From: Geodermatophilus poikilotrophus
Lineage (GTDB): Bacteria > Actinomycetota > Actinomycetes > Mycobacteriales > Geodermatophilaceae
Direction: 5' to 3'
Length of the DNA stretch: 64,000 nucleotides
Assembly: GCF_900111455.1 (NCBI RefSeq)
Contig: NZ_FOIE01000001.1
Coordinates: forward strand, 340,852 to 404,851
In this document: piece by piece, positions 32,152 through 41,409 of the stretch
Numbering within the stretch: position 1 is the first letter of the stretch
Layout of the letters: the number at the start of each line of letters is the position of its first letter
The notes under the pieces: generated by a model
The model's database searches: none
Told to the model about the DNA's origin: nothing
Seen by the model: the letters and a program-made list of their open reading frames with translations, nothing else
Made by a program: the position numbers and the translations under genes

Positions 32152-32894
32152 GGGCGCCAGTCGCCGTCCGTCTGGGGCAGGGAGATGCCGAACAGACCGA
32201 GCGCGCTGTGCAGGGCGACCGCGGGCAGCACCGAGCCGCCGGTGTGCAGGAACACCCAGGTGTAGCTGACGGCGCACGCCGGCAGCTGGACCAGCAGCAG
32301 CCACACCGGCGTCCCCTGGAGCACCGCCCCGCTGGTCCAGTACAGCGGGGCGTGCCAGACCGCCCACACGACACCCAGCAGCAGGCTGGCCACGACCGGC
32401 CCTCTGCGCCGCAGCAGGCGGGGCAGCGCGAACCCGCGCCAGCCCAGCTCCTCGCCGAGACCGTCGGTCAGGGCCAGCCCGAGGAACAGGAGGACCAGCC
32501 CCGCCGGCCCGGCCTCGACCGCCTGCGGCCGGACCGCGGCGGCGTCGCCCCCGAGGAGCACGTGCAGCCACGCGGTGGCCGCCCACAGGACGGCGGGTCC
32601 GGCGAGCACCACGGCCCACCAGCGGACGCCGACCCGCCACCGGGTCAGCCGGGCGCCCAGCTCCAGGAGCGCCGGACGACCGGTCCACGCCGCGGTCAGG
32701 ACGGCGGCGATCGCCGGGCCGTACGTCCACCCCGCGCCCAGCCCGGATGCCCACCGGGTGTCCAGCACCCCCGTCGACTCCAGCGCACGCGGCACCCACA
32801 CCGCCCAGGTGATCGCGAAGGCCAGCAGCAGGAAGCCGGTGAGCGCTGCCCGTTCGCGTGCGGACCGGGCGACCGGGGTGCGGGTCCCGGTCAC
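32043..32894 (-). CDS. CPBP (CAAX-like) intramembrane metalloprotease
   Basis: 283 residues with about eight membrane helices. Abi/CAAX-protease motifs: EELGWRGFALPRLL (the EExxxR motif), HAPLYWTSG (first catalytic-type His) and HSALGLFG (second His). Bacterial members serve in bacteriocin immunity or membrane-protein processing. The GTG at 32894 overlaps the stop of the upstream hydrolase (GTGA). Its 3' end overlaps the convergent STAS gene. Expressed with the hydrolase as a two-gene unit. Confidence 0.92.
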   Translation of the reverse strand: MTGTRTPVARSARERAALTGFLLLAFAITWAVWVPRALESTGVLDTRWASGLGAGWTYGPAIAAVLTAAWTGRPALLELGARLTRWRVGVRWWAVVLAGPAVLWAATAWLHVLLGGDAAAVRPQAVEAGPAGLVLLFLGLALTDGLGEELGWRGFALPRLLRRRGPVVASLLLGVVWAVWHAPLYWTSGAVLQGTPVWLLLVQLPACAVSYTWVFLHTGGSVLPAVALHSALGLFGISLPQTDGDWRPYLLFVGLQVAVAAGLVVTGGLRLPPSDGGTGSPPD

Positions 32895-33835
32895 CGGGAG
32901 CCCGGCCCGTCGCCGGCGAGGATCCGATCGGCGGTCCAGGCCGGGTCCTCGACGGCGAGCAGGTGCCCGACGCCCGGCCGCACCTCGAAGCTCCAGTCCG
33001 GTCGGGTCGCGGCGAGCTCGCGGGCCCGGTCGGCCGCCGCCAGCGGGTCGTCGGCTCCGTGCAGCCACAGCGTCGGGACGGGAACGGCGGCGAGCGTGCG
33101 CCGCCAGGCCCGCGGCCGGGCGAGGAGGGCCATGGTGCCCAGCAGCGCCGCCCACTGCTCGGCCCGACCGGCGGCGGCGTCGGGGCGGGCGGCCCGGTCG
33201 CGGGTCTCGGCGACGGCGGCCGCGATGCCGTCGGCGGGGATCCGGTGCAGGTGCGGGGTCGCCTGGCGCAGCTGCCGGTCGACCACCTGCTCCGGCGGCA
33301 GCGCGGCCAGCTGCCGGGCGACCGCGCCGGCCACGCCGGGCAACCGGAGGAATGCCAGCTTCGCCGCGATGGCCGGGTCCAGCCGGCCGGCCGTGCCCGG
33401 CACCGGTGGGCTGAGCAGCACCAGCCGGCGGATCGTCTCCGGTGCTGCGGCCGCCTGCAGGACCGCCAGGACGCCGCCCATGGAGTGCCCGAGCAGGACC
33501 ACCGGCTCCCGGACGACCTCGCGGACGAACCGGTCGAGGAGCCGGCGGTCCGCGGTCACCGCATCGGGGCGGGAGCCGGTGGGCACCCCGCTGCCGCCGT
33601 GGCCGAACAGGTCGACGGCGAGGACCCGGTGGCTGCCCGAGAGGAACGGGGCGAGCAGCCACCAGTTGAGGGCCGAGCCGCCCAGGCCGTGCACGCAGAG
33701 CACGACCGGCGCGCCGGCCGGACCGCCCAGGTCGAGGTGACGGACGGGACCGTCGAGGTCGGTGGTCGCGGAGACGGCGCCGGGTGGCCACGCCACCGGG
33801 GTCCCGGGGCTGGTGAGGGCGGGCGGCTGGGACAC
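32891..33835 (-). CDS. alpha/beta hydrolase
   Basis: 314 residues. Motifs: VVLCVHGLGGSALNWWLL, nucleophile elbow LLGHSMGGVLAVL, Asp in WLHGADDPLAAAD, and His in RPGVGHLLAVEDP. This is the standard esterase/lipase-like fold, resembling soluble epoxide-hydrolase-type and proline-iminopeptidase-type enzymes. GTG start with GAGGAG six bases upstream. The stop overlaps the CAAX protease start, so the two genes are co-translated. It lies directly downstream of the MalT-type regulator on the same strand, 92 bases apart. Confidence 0.9.
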   Translation of the reverse strand: MSQPPALTSPGTPVAWPPGAVSATTDLDGPVRHLDLGGPAGAPVVLCVHGLGGSALNWWLLAPFLSGSHRVLAVDLFGHGGSGVPTGSRPDAVTADRRLLDRFVREVVREPVVLLGHSMGGVLAVLQAAAAPETIRRLVLLSPPVPGTAGRLDPAIAAKLAFLRLPGVAGAVARQLAALPPEQVVDRQLRQATPHLHRIPADGIAAAVAETRDRAARPDAAAGRAEQWAALLGTMALLARPRAWRRTLAAVPVPTLWLHGADDPLAAADRARELAATRPDWSFEVRPGVGHLLAVEDPAWTADRILAGDGPGSR

Positions 33836-33927
33836 GGGAGGCTCCTCGGGATCGGGGGCCCGGAACGCTCCCCGTCCCCGGGGTGGTCACGCACCACTCC
33901 GCTCGCCGGACCACCCCGGGTGGGGGC

Positions 33928-36228
33928 TCAGCAGAGCCCCAGGGCGCGTCCTCGCTCGACGGCCTCGCGCCGGGATCCGACGTCCAGCTTGCGGTACAGG
34001 CTCCGGGTGTAGCTCTTCACCGTGTTGATCGACAGGTGCAGCGCCGCGCCCACCTCCCGCTGGCTGAGCGGGCCGCGCAGCGCCCGGAGCACCGAGACCT
34101 CCCGTTCGGTCAGCGGTTCCATCAGCGCCGGCCGCACCCGCGTGGCGGCGCGCCGGCCGGCCCGCGCCTCCACGGCGGCGATCTGCCGGTCGAGGACCGG
34201 GGAGGGCGGCGCGCTCAGCTGGGCCTCGCGGGCCCGGTCGAGGAACCCCAGCGCAGCCGTCGGATCGCCGGCTGCCAGGGCGGTCTCCGCCGCGCTCACC
34301 AGCACGAGCACGGCGACCGCGGGGTGCGCCTGGACCTCGACCAGGACGGCGGCACGGTCCGAGTGCGCGCGTGCGGACCCGAGCCGGCCGGCGCGCCGGT
34401 CGAGCACACCGGAGGCGGCGTGCAGCAGTACCAGCGCGGCCGCGGCGGCGTCCCCCAGCTGTCCCTCCAGAGCGGCGGCGTCGTCCCGGGTCGACCGGAG
34501 CAGCCGCTCGGCGCGGGCGTCCCGCTCGGCATCGGGGTCGTCGTCGCCGGGCTGCACCAGGCACCAGGCCAGGAGCCCGGCCACCTCCAGGCGGGAGAAG
34601 ACCGGCAGCGCCGGCGCCGCCGGGGCCCGCCACGCGGCGTCGAGCTGCGTCAGCGCCTCCGCCTCCCGGCCTGCGGCGAGCAGCGCGCCGCCGAGGGCCA
34701 CCCGGGCGACGACCCAGCCGGGGAGCCCGGGATCGGTCTCGGCCGCCACCGCCTCGCGCGCGGCGGCCAGCGCGACCTCCGGGGAGTCCTCGGCCGCCGT
34801 CCCGTAGACCGCGCGCAGCGCAGCGATCGCCCCGGCGGGGTCGGCGAAGCCGGGGAAGCCGGGGCCGGGCCGGTCTGTCCGGACCCGCTCGGCGGCCCGG
34901 TCGAGCAGCTCGGGCACCCGGTCCAGCCGGCCGGTGACGCCGGCGGCCCAGGCGAGCGACAGCAGCAGCGGGACCGAGTCCGCGACCACGGCCGGGTCGA
35001 GCCGGTTGCCGAGCTCGGCGAAGACGCCGACGCGCGCCGTGTCGATGAACGTCCCGGCGCTCTGCACCAGCCAGTCGGCGGCCCCGGCGGAGTCGCCGGC
35101 GTCGATCCGGGCGCGGATCGCCTCCTCGACCAGGCCCTGCTGCCAGAACCACGCCGCAGCCCGGTGCCGTACTCCGGCGGCGCCCGTGGGGTCGTCCAGC
35201 TCACGTCGCAGCGCCGCCCGGAACAGCGGGTGCACGCGGTACCAGCGCCCGTCGCCGTCCACCGCCGTGACGAAGACGCCGTCCCGCTCCAGACCGGCCA
35301 GGATCGCGCCGGAGTCGGCACGGTCGAGCACCGCATCGCAGAGCGGGCCGGACAGCCGGTCGAGCGGGGCGCTGCGCAGCAGCAGCTCGCGCCGGTCCGC
35401 CGTCTGGCCCGCGAGCACCTCGGCGAGCAGGTAGTCCACGGCGTGACGCAGACCGGGTGGACCGTGCGGCACCGCCCGGCCGCGGGCACGGTCGCGCAGC
35501 GTGAGGGCGCCGAGGACGAGCCCGGCCGCCCAGCCCTCGGTGCGGGCGAGGAGCCCGGCCAGCGCTGCCGGCTCGGACCCGGGGTCCTCGGGACCGCCGT
35601 GGACCACCGAGGTCAGCAGGGCGCGGGCTTCCTGCGCGGTGAAGCGCAGGTCGTCGGCGACCAGCTCGGTCAGCCGGCCGCGGGCCCGCAGCCGGGCGAG
35701 GCCGACCGGGGGCTCCGTGCGGCTGGCGAGGACCACGCGCAGGGCGGGGGGCAGGTGGTCCAGGAAGAACTCCAGCCCCTCGGTGACCCGGGCCTCCGTG
35801 ACCTCGTGCAGGTCGTCGAGGACCAGCACGGTGAGTTCGTCACGGGCTGCGAAGCCGTTGAGGAGCTCGGGGACGGCGACGTCGAGTGGGTCGACCGAGG
35901 GCACGGTCAGCGCGCGGAGAACCGGGCCGGCCACGTCCGGGACGGAGCCGGCCAGGGCGGTGGCCACGTACGTCCAGAACCGCGCCGGATCGTCCTCGCC
36001 GCTCTCGAGGGTGACCCACGCGACCGGCATCCCGGCGTGCCGGGCCCAGGCGGCGAGCAACGTCGACTTGCCGTACCCGGCACCCGCCGCGACCACGGTC
36101 ACCGGGGTGGTGCGGACGGCGTCGAGCCGGTGCTGCAGGCGGGGGCGGGGAACGAGCGCCGGGGGTACCGGCGGCACGGTGAGCTTCCCGGCCAGCAGCG
36201 GACCGCCTGCGCCTCTCGGCCCCGACAC
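33928..36228 (-). CDS. MalT-type LuxR regulator (STAND ATPase)
   Basis: 766 residues: Walker A GAGYGKST at about 49-56, Walker B LTVLVLDDLHEV near 130, winged helix and TPR-like repeats in the middle, and a C-terminal LuxR domain (LTEREVSVLRALRGPLSQRE, then VGAALHLSINTVKSYTRSLY). The order matches MalT/AcoK regulators, where the ligand binds the central domain. The GTG at 36228 has GAGGAG five bases upstream. Downstream on the same strand are the hydrolase and CAAX protease genes, likely targets or operon partners. Confidence 0.92.
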   Translation of the reverse strand: MSGPRGAGGPLLAGKLTVPPVPPALVPRPRLQHRLDAVRTTPVTVVAAGAGYGKSTLLAAWARHAGMPVAWVTLESGEDDPARFWTYVATALAGSVPDVAGPVLRALTVPSVDPLDVAVPELLNGFAARDELTVLVLDDLHEVTEARVTEGLEFFLDHLPPALRVVLASRTEPPVGLARLRARGRLTELVADDLRFTAQEARALLTSVVHGGPEDPGSEPAALAGLLARTEGWAAGLVLGALTLRDRARGRAVPHGPPGLRHAVDYLLAEVLAGQTADRRELLLRSAPLDRLSGPLCDAVLDRADSGAILAGLERDGVFVTAVDGDGRWYRVHPLFRAALRRELDDPTGAAGVRHRAAAWFWQQGLVEEAIRARIDAGDSAGAADWLVQSAGTFIDTARVGVFAELGNRLDPAVVADSVPLLLSLAWAAGVTGRLDRVPELLDRAAERVRTDRPGPGFPGFADPAGAIAALRAVYGTAAEDSPEVALAAAREAVAAETDPGLPGWVVARVALGGALLAAGREAEALTQLDAAWRAPAAPALPVFSRLEVAGLLAWCLVQPGDDDPDAERDARAERLLRSTRDDAAALEGQLGDAAAAALVLLHAASGVLDRRAGRLGSARAHSDRAAVLVEVQAHPAVAVLVLVSAAETALAAGDPTAALGFLDRAREAQLSAPPSPVLDRQIAAVEARAGRRAATRVRPALMEPLTEREVSVLRALRGPLSQREVGAALHLSINTVKSYTRSLYRKLDVGSRREAVERGRALGLC

Positions 36229-36519
36229 GACCGCTCCTCCCCGGGCCGGCGTGTGCCGCCCTCCGCAGGAGGTGTACCGGCGCGGGCCCCCGCCGTCCAT
36301 GCTGTGCACCTCGTCGTCCGGACGAGCCCCACCGCGGCCGGCCCGGTCCCCACCGGAACGGGCCTGCGAGCACCCGCACCCGGGCTGCACCACTGCACGT
36401 CCGGGTCCGCTTCCTGTCGTACCCCCCGACCATGCTGTGCCTGTCCGGATCGCACCGCCGGTGTCGCCATCGCAGACGTGGCCACCGCACCGGCGGGTCA
36501 GGGAGGAGGCGAGGACGAG

Positions 36520-36774
36520 ATGAGGACGTACGACCCCGCGGACCACGTCGTCTACGTCCACCTGGCGCAGCACCCCGCCACTCCCGTGGCGTCGACGCCC
36601 GCCCACGACGAGTGCCACCGGCTGCCCGCCGGTTACGCGAACACGTTGCTCCACGCCGGGCTCGGTGGACCGCGCGCGGCCGGTGCCCGTCCGGCGCTCG
36701 TCATCCTCCCCGGAGGCTCCGCACCGGCCGACGGCCCCGTCCCGGCCCCACCGGCGCTGCGCCTGGCCCGGTAG
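36520..36774 (+). CDS. 84-residue hypothetical protein
   Basis: Starts MRTYDPADHVVYVHLAQHP with a GGAGGAGGCGAGG-type purine-rich region before the ATG. Middle part YANTLLHAGLGG, then an Ala/Pro-rich tail. No family recognised. It diverges from the MalT-type regulator, so it may be regulated by it, but might also be a chance frame; the ribosome site and clean start favour a gene. Confidence 0.5.
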   Translation: MRTYDPADHVVYVHLAQHPATPVASTPAHDECHRLPAGYANTLLHAGLGGPRAAGARPALVILPGGSAPADGPVPAPPALRLAR

Positions 36775-36871
36775 CCGATCCGCGAGTGGTACGCGGGCTC
36801 GCGGGATCTGCTCGACCGGAGCCGTCGGCGTCCCGGTGGGTCGCCGACGTCGGCGCGCCGCCGGAGCCCCG

Positions 36872-37240
36872 TCACACCGTCCGCGGAGTCCGCTGGCCCG
36901 ACCCCGACGACGGGTGCCCCGCACCGCCGAGGTGGGCGTCCCGGGACGCCGTCGGTGGCGGCTGCGGAACGAGCCCGTCCAGCAGCGGCCAGTAGCGCCA
37001 CAGCAGCCACCGGGGCGCCGTGGCGACGGCGACGGCGAGGCCGGCGAGCGGAGCTCCGCAGAAGACCAGCAGGACGGCGAGACAGCCGCCGGCGACCACC
37101 GTGGCGAGGAGGCTCGCCGGCGCCGGCGAGCGTGGCCGCCGGGCCCTCGGGTCGAGGACCGGCCGAGCGGGCTCCTCGACCTCCTCCGCGAAGCGAAGCC
37201 GGATCTCGTCCCAGGTTCGCTGTTCGTCAGGACCGAGCAC
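36872..37240 (-). CDS. DUF3040 membrane protein
   Basis: 122 residues. N-terminal amphipathic segment MLGPDEQRTWDEIRLRFAEE is the DUF3040 signature; two membrane helices follow (ASLLATVVAGGCLAVLLVF, PLAGLAVAVATAPRWLLW), then a Pro/Ser-rich tail. DUF3040 proteins are widespread small actinobacterial membrane proteins of unknown function. GTG at 37240 with GGAGG seven bases upstream; the initiation region is duplicated just upstream (see repeat 37235-37276). Converges with the 84-residue gene. Confidence 0.88.
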   Translation of the reverse strand: MLGPDEQRTWDEIRLRFAEEVEEPARPVLDPRARRPRSPAPASLLATVVAGGCLAVLLVFCGAPLAGLAVAVATAPRWLLWRYWPLLDGLVPQPPPTASRDAHLGGAGHPSSGSGQRTPRTV

Positions 37241-37276
37241 CGTCCACCTCCTGCGGGAGCACCGTCCACCTGCTGC
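37235..37276. repeat. 22-bp tandem duplication of a translation start region
   Basis: GAGCACCGTCCACCTCCTGC at 37235-37254 and GAGCACCGTCCACCTGCTGC at 37257-37276 on the plus strand. On the minus strand each copy carries a ribosome-binding site plus GTG; the upstream copy has GCAGCAGG instead of GCAGGAGG and its GTG is out of frame, giving an 11-codon decoy reading frame. Confidence 0.7.
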
Positions 37277-37375
37277 CGGCTCCAGCCTGCCCGGGACCGG
37301 GCAGGTGCACGAGGGGCTCCACCGGCCAGGCTCGGCGCTCCGTCGTTGCCGGGCGTCGGCAACCGCGGCCGGCGG

Positions 37376-38599
37376 TCAGGGGTCGACGGGCAGTGGCCGC
37401 GCCGGCCAGTCAAGGAGTCGGGCGCCGAGCACGGCCGCGTGCAGCGAGAACCGCTGGTCGGGCCGGGCGACGCTGTACCCGGTCAGCTGGGAGACCCGGG
37501 CCAGCCGGTAGGTCACGGTGCGGACGGAGACGTGCAGGCGCCGGGCGGCCTCGGTCGCGACGTCACCGACGGCGAAGTACGCCAGCAGGGTCTCCAGCAG
37601 CACCTCGGCGCCACTGCGGCTGTGCTGCAGCGGGCCCAGCACGTCGTGCACCAGGTCGGCGATGGCTGCCTGGTCCCGGCCCAGCACCCGGTGCACCAGC
37701 AGGTCGCGAGCGTGCACCACGTCGGCGCCGAGGTCGAGCCGGTCGGCGAAGACCAGCGCCTCGCGCGCCTCCTCGTAGGAGCGGGCGACGCCGTAGGCGC
37801 CGGGGAAGGCGCGCCCCGGCGCCACCCGCCAGCGCCGGCCGCCGTCGATCCGGCCGAGCTCGGCGTGGATGACCGAGCCGAGGTCCTCGGTGCGCGCGGT
37901 CGGGGCCGCCGTCGCGGCGGGCACGACGACGACCACGCGGCCGTCCTTCGTGGCGACCAGCACGTCGCGGTCGCCGAACCGGTCGACGACGACCCGCTCC
38001 AGCGCGGTGGCGGCCCGTTCGACGTTGGCGTCGGCGTCACGGGGGGCGGCGAGGGCCACGTGGTGGGACTTGCCGAGGTCGAGGCCGAACGGCTCGGCGC
38101 GCTCGACCATCCGGGCGACATCGGCGTCCCCACGGAGCAGGTCGTCGACGAACTCCGCCCGCAGCGCCTCCTCGTGGCGGATCATCTCCCGCCGCTCGGA
38201 CTGGTGGCCGTCGACGAGCACGCCGATGGCGTCGTCGAGCACCCGCAGCACCGCCTCGGCGGCACGGCGCACCTTCTCCGGATCACTGGAGCGCGCCACG
38301 ACCGGCAGCTGCCGCCACAGCCGCCACGACGCGGACAGGTAGAGGTCGACCGCGCCGCGGGCGCCGACTCCCTGCGCGGCCGCCCGGCGCCCCAGCTCGC
38401 GGACCGCGTCGAGTTCCCACGAGTCGGGACGTCGCCCGTTGATGGCGGCGTCGGCCAGCATCGGCAGGTACCCGCCGAGCAGCTCGACCGGCGCCTGACC
38501 GGCGGACGCCGCCGACGTCGCGACCGTTCCCAGCCAGTCGTCCCGCGGCACCGGCCTGCCGGAGCCCCCGGGTTCCTCGAGTTGCCGGTTGCCGGTCAT
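37376..38599 (-). CDS. PucR/CdaR family transcriptional regulator
   Basis: 407 residues. Middle GGDEF-like region (HHVALAAPRDADANVER, VVVVVPAATA) and C-terminal PucR helix-turn-helix: ETLLAYFAVGDVATEAARRL, then HVSVRTVTYRLARVSQLTG, the HTH_30 motif. Such regulators activate catabolic genes for purines, amino acids or amines. ATG at 38599 with a GGGAGGGGGAGGG purine tract. It diverges from the epimerase-sigma pair, about 300 bases away, so a regulatory link is possible though not shown. Confidence 0.9.
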   Translation of the reverse strand: MTGNRQLEEPGGSGRPVPRDDWLGTVATSAASAGQAPVELLGGYLPMLADAAINGRRPDSWELDAVRELGRRAAAQGVGARGAVDLYLSASWRLWRQLPVVARSSDPEKVRRAAEAVLRVLDDAIGVLVDGHQSERREMIRHEEALRAEFVDDLLRGDADVARMVERAEPFGLDLGKSHHVALAAPRDADANVERAATALERVVVDRFGDRDVLVATKDGRVVVVVPAATAAPTARTEDLGSVIHAELGRIDGGRRWRVAPGRAFPGAYGVARSYEEAREALVFADRLDLGADVVHARDLLVHRVLGRDQAAIADLVHDVLGPLQHSRSGAEVLLETLLAYFAVGDVATEAARRLHVSVRTVTYRLARVSQLTGYSVARPDQRFSLHAAVLGARLLDWPARPLPVDP

Positions 38600-38896
38600 C
38601 GCCCTCCCCCTCCCTGCCCGTCTCGTCCGCACCGCCGTTGCCGACGGCCGGCAGGTCCAGCATGCACCCGATGACTGGTGCCGTCCCTGGTGGGCGCACG
38701 TCGCGCCGGGCACGGTGAGGACCAGCAGCGACGGCTGCCGCGGGGACGACCCGCCGGTCGCGGTGGTGGCGGGCACGTGGAGCGCGATCCTGCTGATCCT
38801 GCTCGGCGCCGTGCGCCTGGCCCTCGATGTCACAGATGGCGGGGCTGTCTCGTCACCGGACCGAGAGCCAGTCCTGGGATCAGGGAGGTGATGGTC

Positions 38897-39826
38897 ATGC
38901 GGGTGTTCGTGGCCGGTGGCACCGGGGTGATGGGACGGCGGCTGGTGCCGCAGCTGGTGGCCCGGGGCCACCAGGTGACGGCGACGACGACGGACCCGGG
39001 CAAGGTGGGTCTGCTGGAACAGCTCGGCGCCGCCGGTGTCGTGATGGACGGGCTGCGAGCGGTGTCGGTCGGTGAAGCGGTGGCGGCCGCCCGGCCGGAC
39101 GTGGTGGTGCACCAGATGACCGCGATCAGCCCGGCTCACGCCGGCAAGCCCGACATGAAGCACATGGATCGGTTCTTCGCCACCACGAACCGGCTGCGCA
39201 CCGAGGGGACCGACCACCTGCTGGCCGCGGCCGAGGCGACCGGCGTCTCTCACGTCGTCGCCCAGGGCCACGCCAGTTGGAACGGGATCCGCGAGGGCGG
39301 ATGGGTCAAGACCGAGGAGGACCCGCTGGACCCGGGCCCGCCGAGCATGCGCAGGGGGATGGCGGCGATGCGCCACGTCGAGGACGTCGTCGTCGGGGCC
39401 GGCGGTGCAGTCCTGCGATACGGCGGCTTCTACGGGCCGGGCGCCACCGACGACGTGGTCGAGCTCGTGCGCCGGCGGCAGTTCCCGCTCGTCGGGGGCG
39501 GCACCGGCTACAGCTCGTGGGTGCACCTCGACGACGCGGCGAGCGCGACCGTCCTGGCCGTGGAGCAGAAGGCGACCGGCGTGTTCAACATCGTCGACGA
39601 CGAACCGGCGCCGGCCAGCGAGTGGCTGCCCCACCTGGCTGCGTGCACGGGCGCGAGGCGGCCGATGCGGGTCCCCACGTGGCTCGCCAGGCTGTTGGCC
39701 GGGGACGTGGCGGTGACGATGATGACCGAGGGGCGCGGCTTCTCCAACGCCAAGGCCAAGCGGGAGCTCGGCTGGGAGCTGCGCTATCCGTCGTGGCGGC
39801 AGGGCTTCAGGGAAGGGTTGGCGTGA
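38897..39826 (+). CDS. NAD-dependent epimerase/dehydratase (atypical SDR)
   Basis: 309 residues. NAD fold VFVAGGTGVMGRRLVPQLVA at the N-terminus; VVHQMTAISPAHAGKP and the membrane-like FYGPGATDDVVELVRRRQFP later; C-terminal NAKAKRELGWELRYPSWRQG is typical of this subfamily. The catalytic YxxxK is not obvious, as in other atypical extended SDRs. The ATG at 38897 has GGAGG eight bases upstream; an ATG two codons earlier is too close. Its stop overlaps the sigma factor start (GTGA), a very common pairing with SigJ-type sigma factors in actinobacteria. Confidence 0.9.
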   Translation: MRVFVAGGTGVMGRRLVPQLVARGHQVTATTTDPGKVGLLEQLGAAGVVMDGLRAVSVGEAVAAARPDVVVHQMTAISPAHAGKPDMKHMDRFFATTNRLRTEGTDHLLAAAEATGVSHVVAQGHASWNGIREGGWVKTEEDPLDPGPPSMRRGMAAMRHVEDVVVGAGGAVLRYGGFYGPGATDDVVELVRRRQFPLVGGGTGYSSWVHLDDAASATVLAVEQKATGVFNIVDDEPAPASEWLPHLAACTGARRPMRVPTWLARLLAGDVAVTMMTEGRGFSNAKAKRELGWELRYPSWRQGFREGLA

Positions 39827-40746
39827 CCCGTGCCGAGGAGTTCGAGGAGCTCCGGTCGCTGCTGTTCGCGATCGCCTACCGGATCCTCGGCAGTGTGAGC
39901 GAGGCCGAGGACGCGGTCCAGGAGACCTGGCTGCGCTTCGAGTCCTCCCCGACACGACCCACGTCGACCAAGGCCTTCCTCTCGGCCGTCGTGACCCGGA
40001 TCTCCATCGACGTGCTGCGCTCGGCACGCGCGCGGCGGGAGGAGTACGTCGGGCAGTGGCTCCCCGAGCCGCTGCTCGACGACCCCTATGGGGATCCGGC
40101 GCGCTCGGCGGAGTTGGCCGACTCGGTGTCGATGGCGGCCCTGCTGCTGCTCGAGCGGCTCAGCCCCCTGGAGCGCGCGGTCTTCGTGCTGCGGGAGGTG
40201 TTCGGGTTCGGCTTCCCCGAGGTCGCGTCGGCGGTGGGGAGGTCGGAGGCGGCGTGCCGGCAGCTCGCGGTGCGGGCGCGCCGCCACATGGACGCCGGGC
40301 GCCCCCGGTTCGAGGCCGACCGGAGGGAGCGCGAGGAACTCGCCAAGCGGTTCTTCGACGCCTTCACCGAAGGGGACGTCGACGGTCTGCGGGAGCTGCT
40401 CGCCGCCGACGTCCAGCTGGTCGGGGACGGCGGCGGGAAGGCCCCGCAGCTGGCCAGGGCCGTCGTCGGCGCCGCGAAGGTGGCCCGGCTGCTCGCCGCG
40501 ATCGCGCCTCCGATGGTCCGGATCGACGTGACGTTCGAGCCGCACGAGATGAACGGCCAGCCGGGCGCGATCTTCCGCGATCGGGACGACAAGGTCCTCT
40601 TCACGTGGACGCTCGAGGTCCTCGACGGGCGGATCCAGACGATCCACTCGCTGATCAACCCCGACAAGCTCGGGCACCTGGGTCCGGTGGCGGACGCCTG
40701 GGCCGTCACCCGCGAGGTGAACCAGGCTCGCCGGCGCGCCGATTGA
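39823..40746 (+). CDS. sigJ: SigJ-type ECF sigma factor with SnoaL-like C-terminal domain
   Basis: 307 residues. Sigma region 2 at the N-terminus (LLFAIAYRILGSVSEAEDAV, QETWLRFE), region 4 at about 110-160 (LSPLERAVFVLREVFGFGFP, EVASAVGRSEAACRQLAVRA), then a C-terminal SnoaL-like domain RFFDAFTEGDVDGLRELLAA. This is the ECF41/SigJ layout, in which the C-terminal domain controls core-polymerase binding and no separate anti-sigma is required. GTG overlaps the upstream epimerase stop. Members are typically autoregulated together with the adjacent oxidoreductase. Confidence 0.93.
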   Translation: MTRAEEFEELRSLLFAIAYRILGSVSEAEDAVQETWLRFESSPTRPTSTKAFLSAVVTRISIDVLRSARARREEYVGQWLPEPLLDDPYGDPARSAELADSVSMAALLLLERLSPLERAVFVLREVFGFGFPEVASAVGRSEAACRQLAVRARRHMDAGRPRFEADRREREELAKRFFDAFTEGDVDGLRELLAADVQLVGDGGGKAPQLARAVVGAAKVARLLAAIAPPMVRIDVTFEPHEMNGQPGAIFRDRDDKVLFTWTLEVLDGRIQTIHSLINPDKLGHLGPVADAWAVTREVNQARRRAD

Positions 40747-41409
40747 CTCGAGCCCGAACAGCCCGCGCGTCGCGACGTCCTCTCATCCCCCTCTGCACAT
40801 CCCTCGCCGTGGCGGCCGCTGTATCGCTTCGGACGTACGGACAGGACGGGCGGCCGAACGCACGGGGTCGCGCCGGCGCGACCCGCGTGATGGCCCACGC
40901 AGTCCTGGTCCGACTCGCCGCGTGGCACCCGTGCGCGATCCTGCCGATCCCTACCGCGCCGGAGAGCTGCGGCTCGGCCTCACCTGGCGCGGCCGAGACG
41001 GCGAGCGGTTCACCGCCATCTCCGTGACACCTGCCCGGGCCTCCTGTGGGCAGCGCTCGTCCGAGGTGCCTGGCCGTTCCTGTCCGAGTCCCTCGTCTCC
41101 GTCGCTGAGGACGCGGCGCAGCCCGCGATCCGACAGACGGCCCCACGTGACCGGTCCGGGCCGACCGGCGCTGCCGTGGTGGTCCTTGGACCTCGGAGGC
41201 TCCGACCGGTGTCCATGCCCAGCCGAAGGCCAGCGGCCGATCGGGCACCGTGACCACACAGCGACAGGTCCGTGCACCGGTGCCGACGCGCCGGACGGTG
41301 TATCTCGACGGGCCCCTCGCGTCTCCCAGTACCGCGTCGGTCCTCCCTCCCGGTCCGGCTCCCGCAGTCGACGCTTCCGCAGGAACCCCTACCCCTCAGG
41401 AGACACATC
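40747..41409. other. gene-free region with a 20-bp perfect palindrome
   Basis: 663 bases between the sigma factor and the Dyp unit. No credible gene. It holds GGGTCGCGCC/GGCGCGACCC at 40865-40884, flanked by CACG and CGTG. No dispersed repeat copy. Confidence 0.5.
40865..40884. promoter_or_regulatory. perfect 20-bp palindrome
   Basis: GGGTCGCGCC directly joined to its reverse complement GGCGCGACCC, with outer arms CACG/CGTG offset by one base. It could be an operator, a cruciform-forming site or part of a transcription stop after sigJ. The GC-only composition makes chance palindromes more likely here than elsewhere. Confidence 0.4.
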
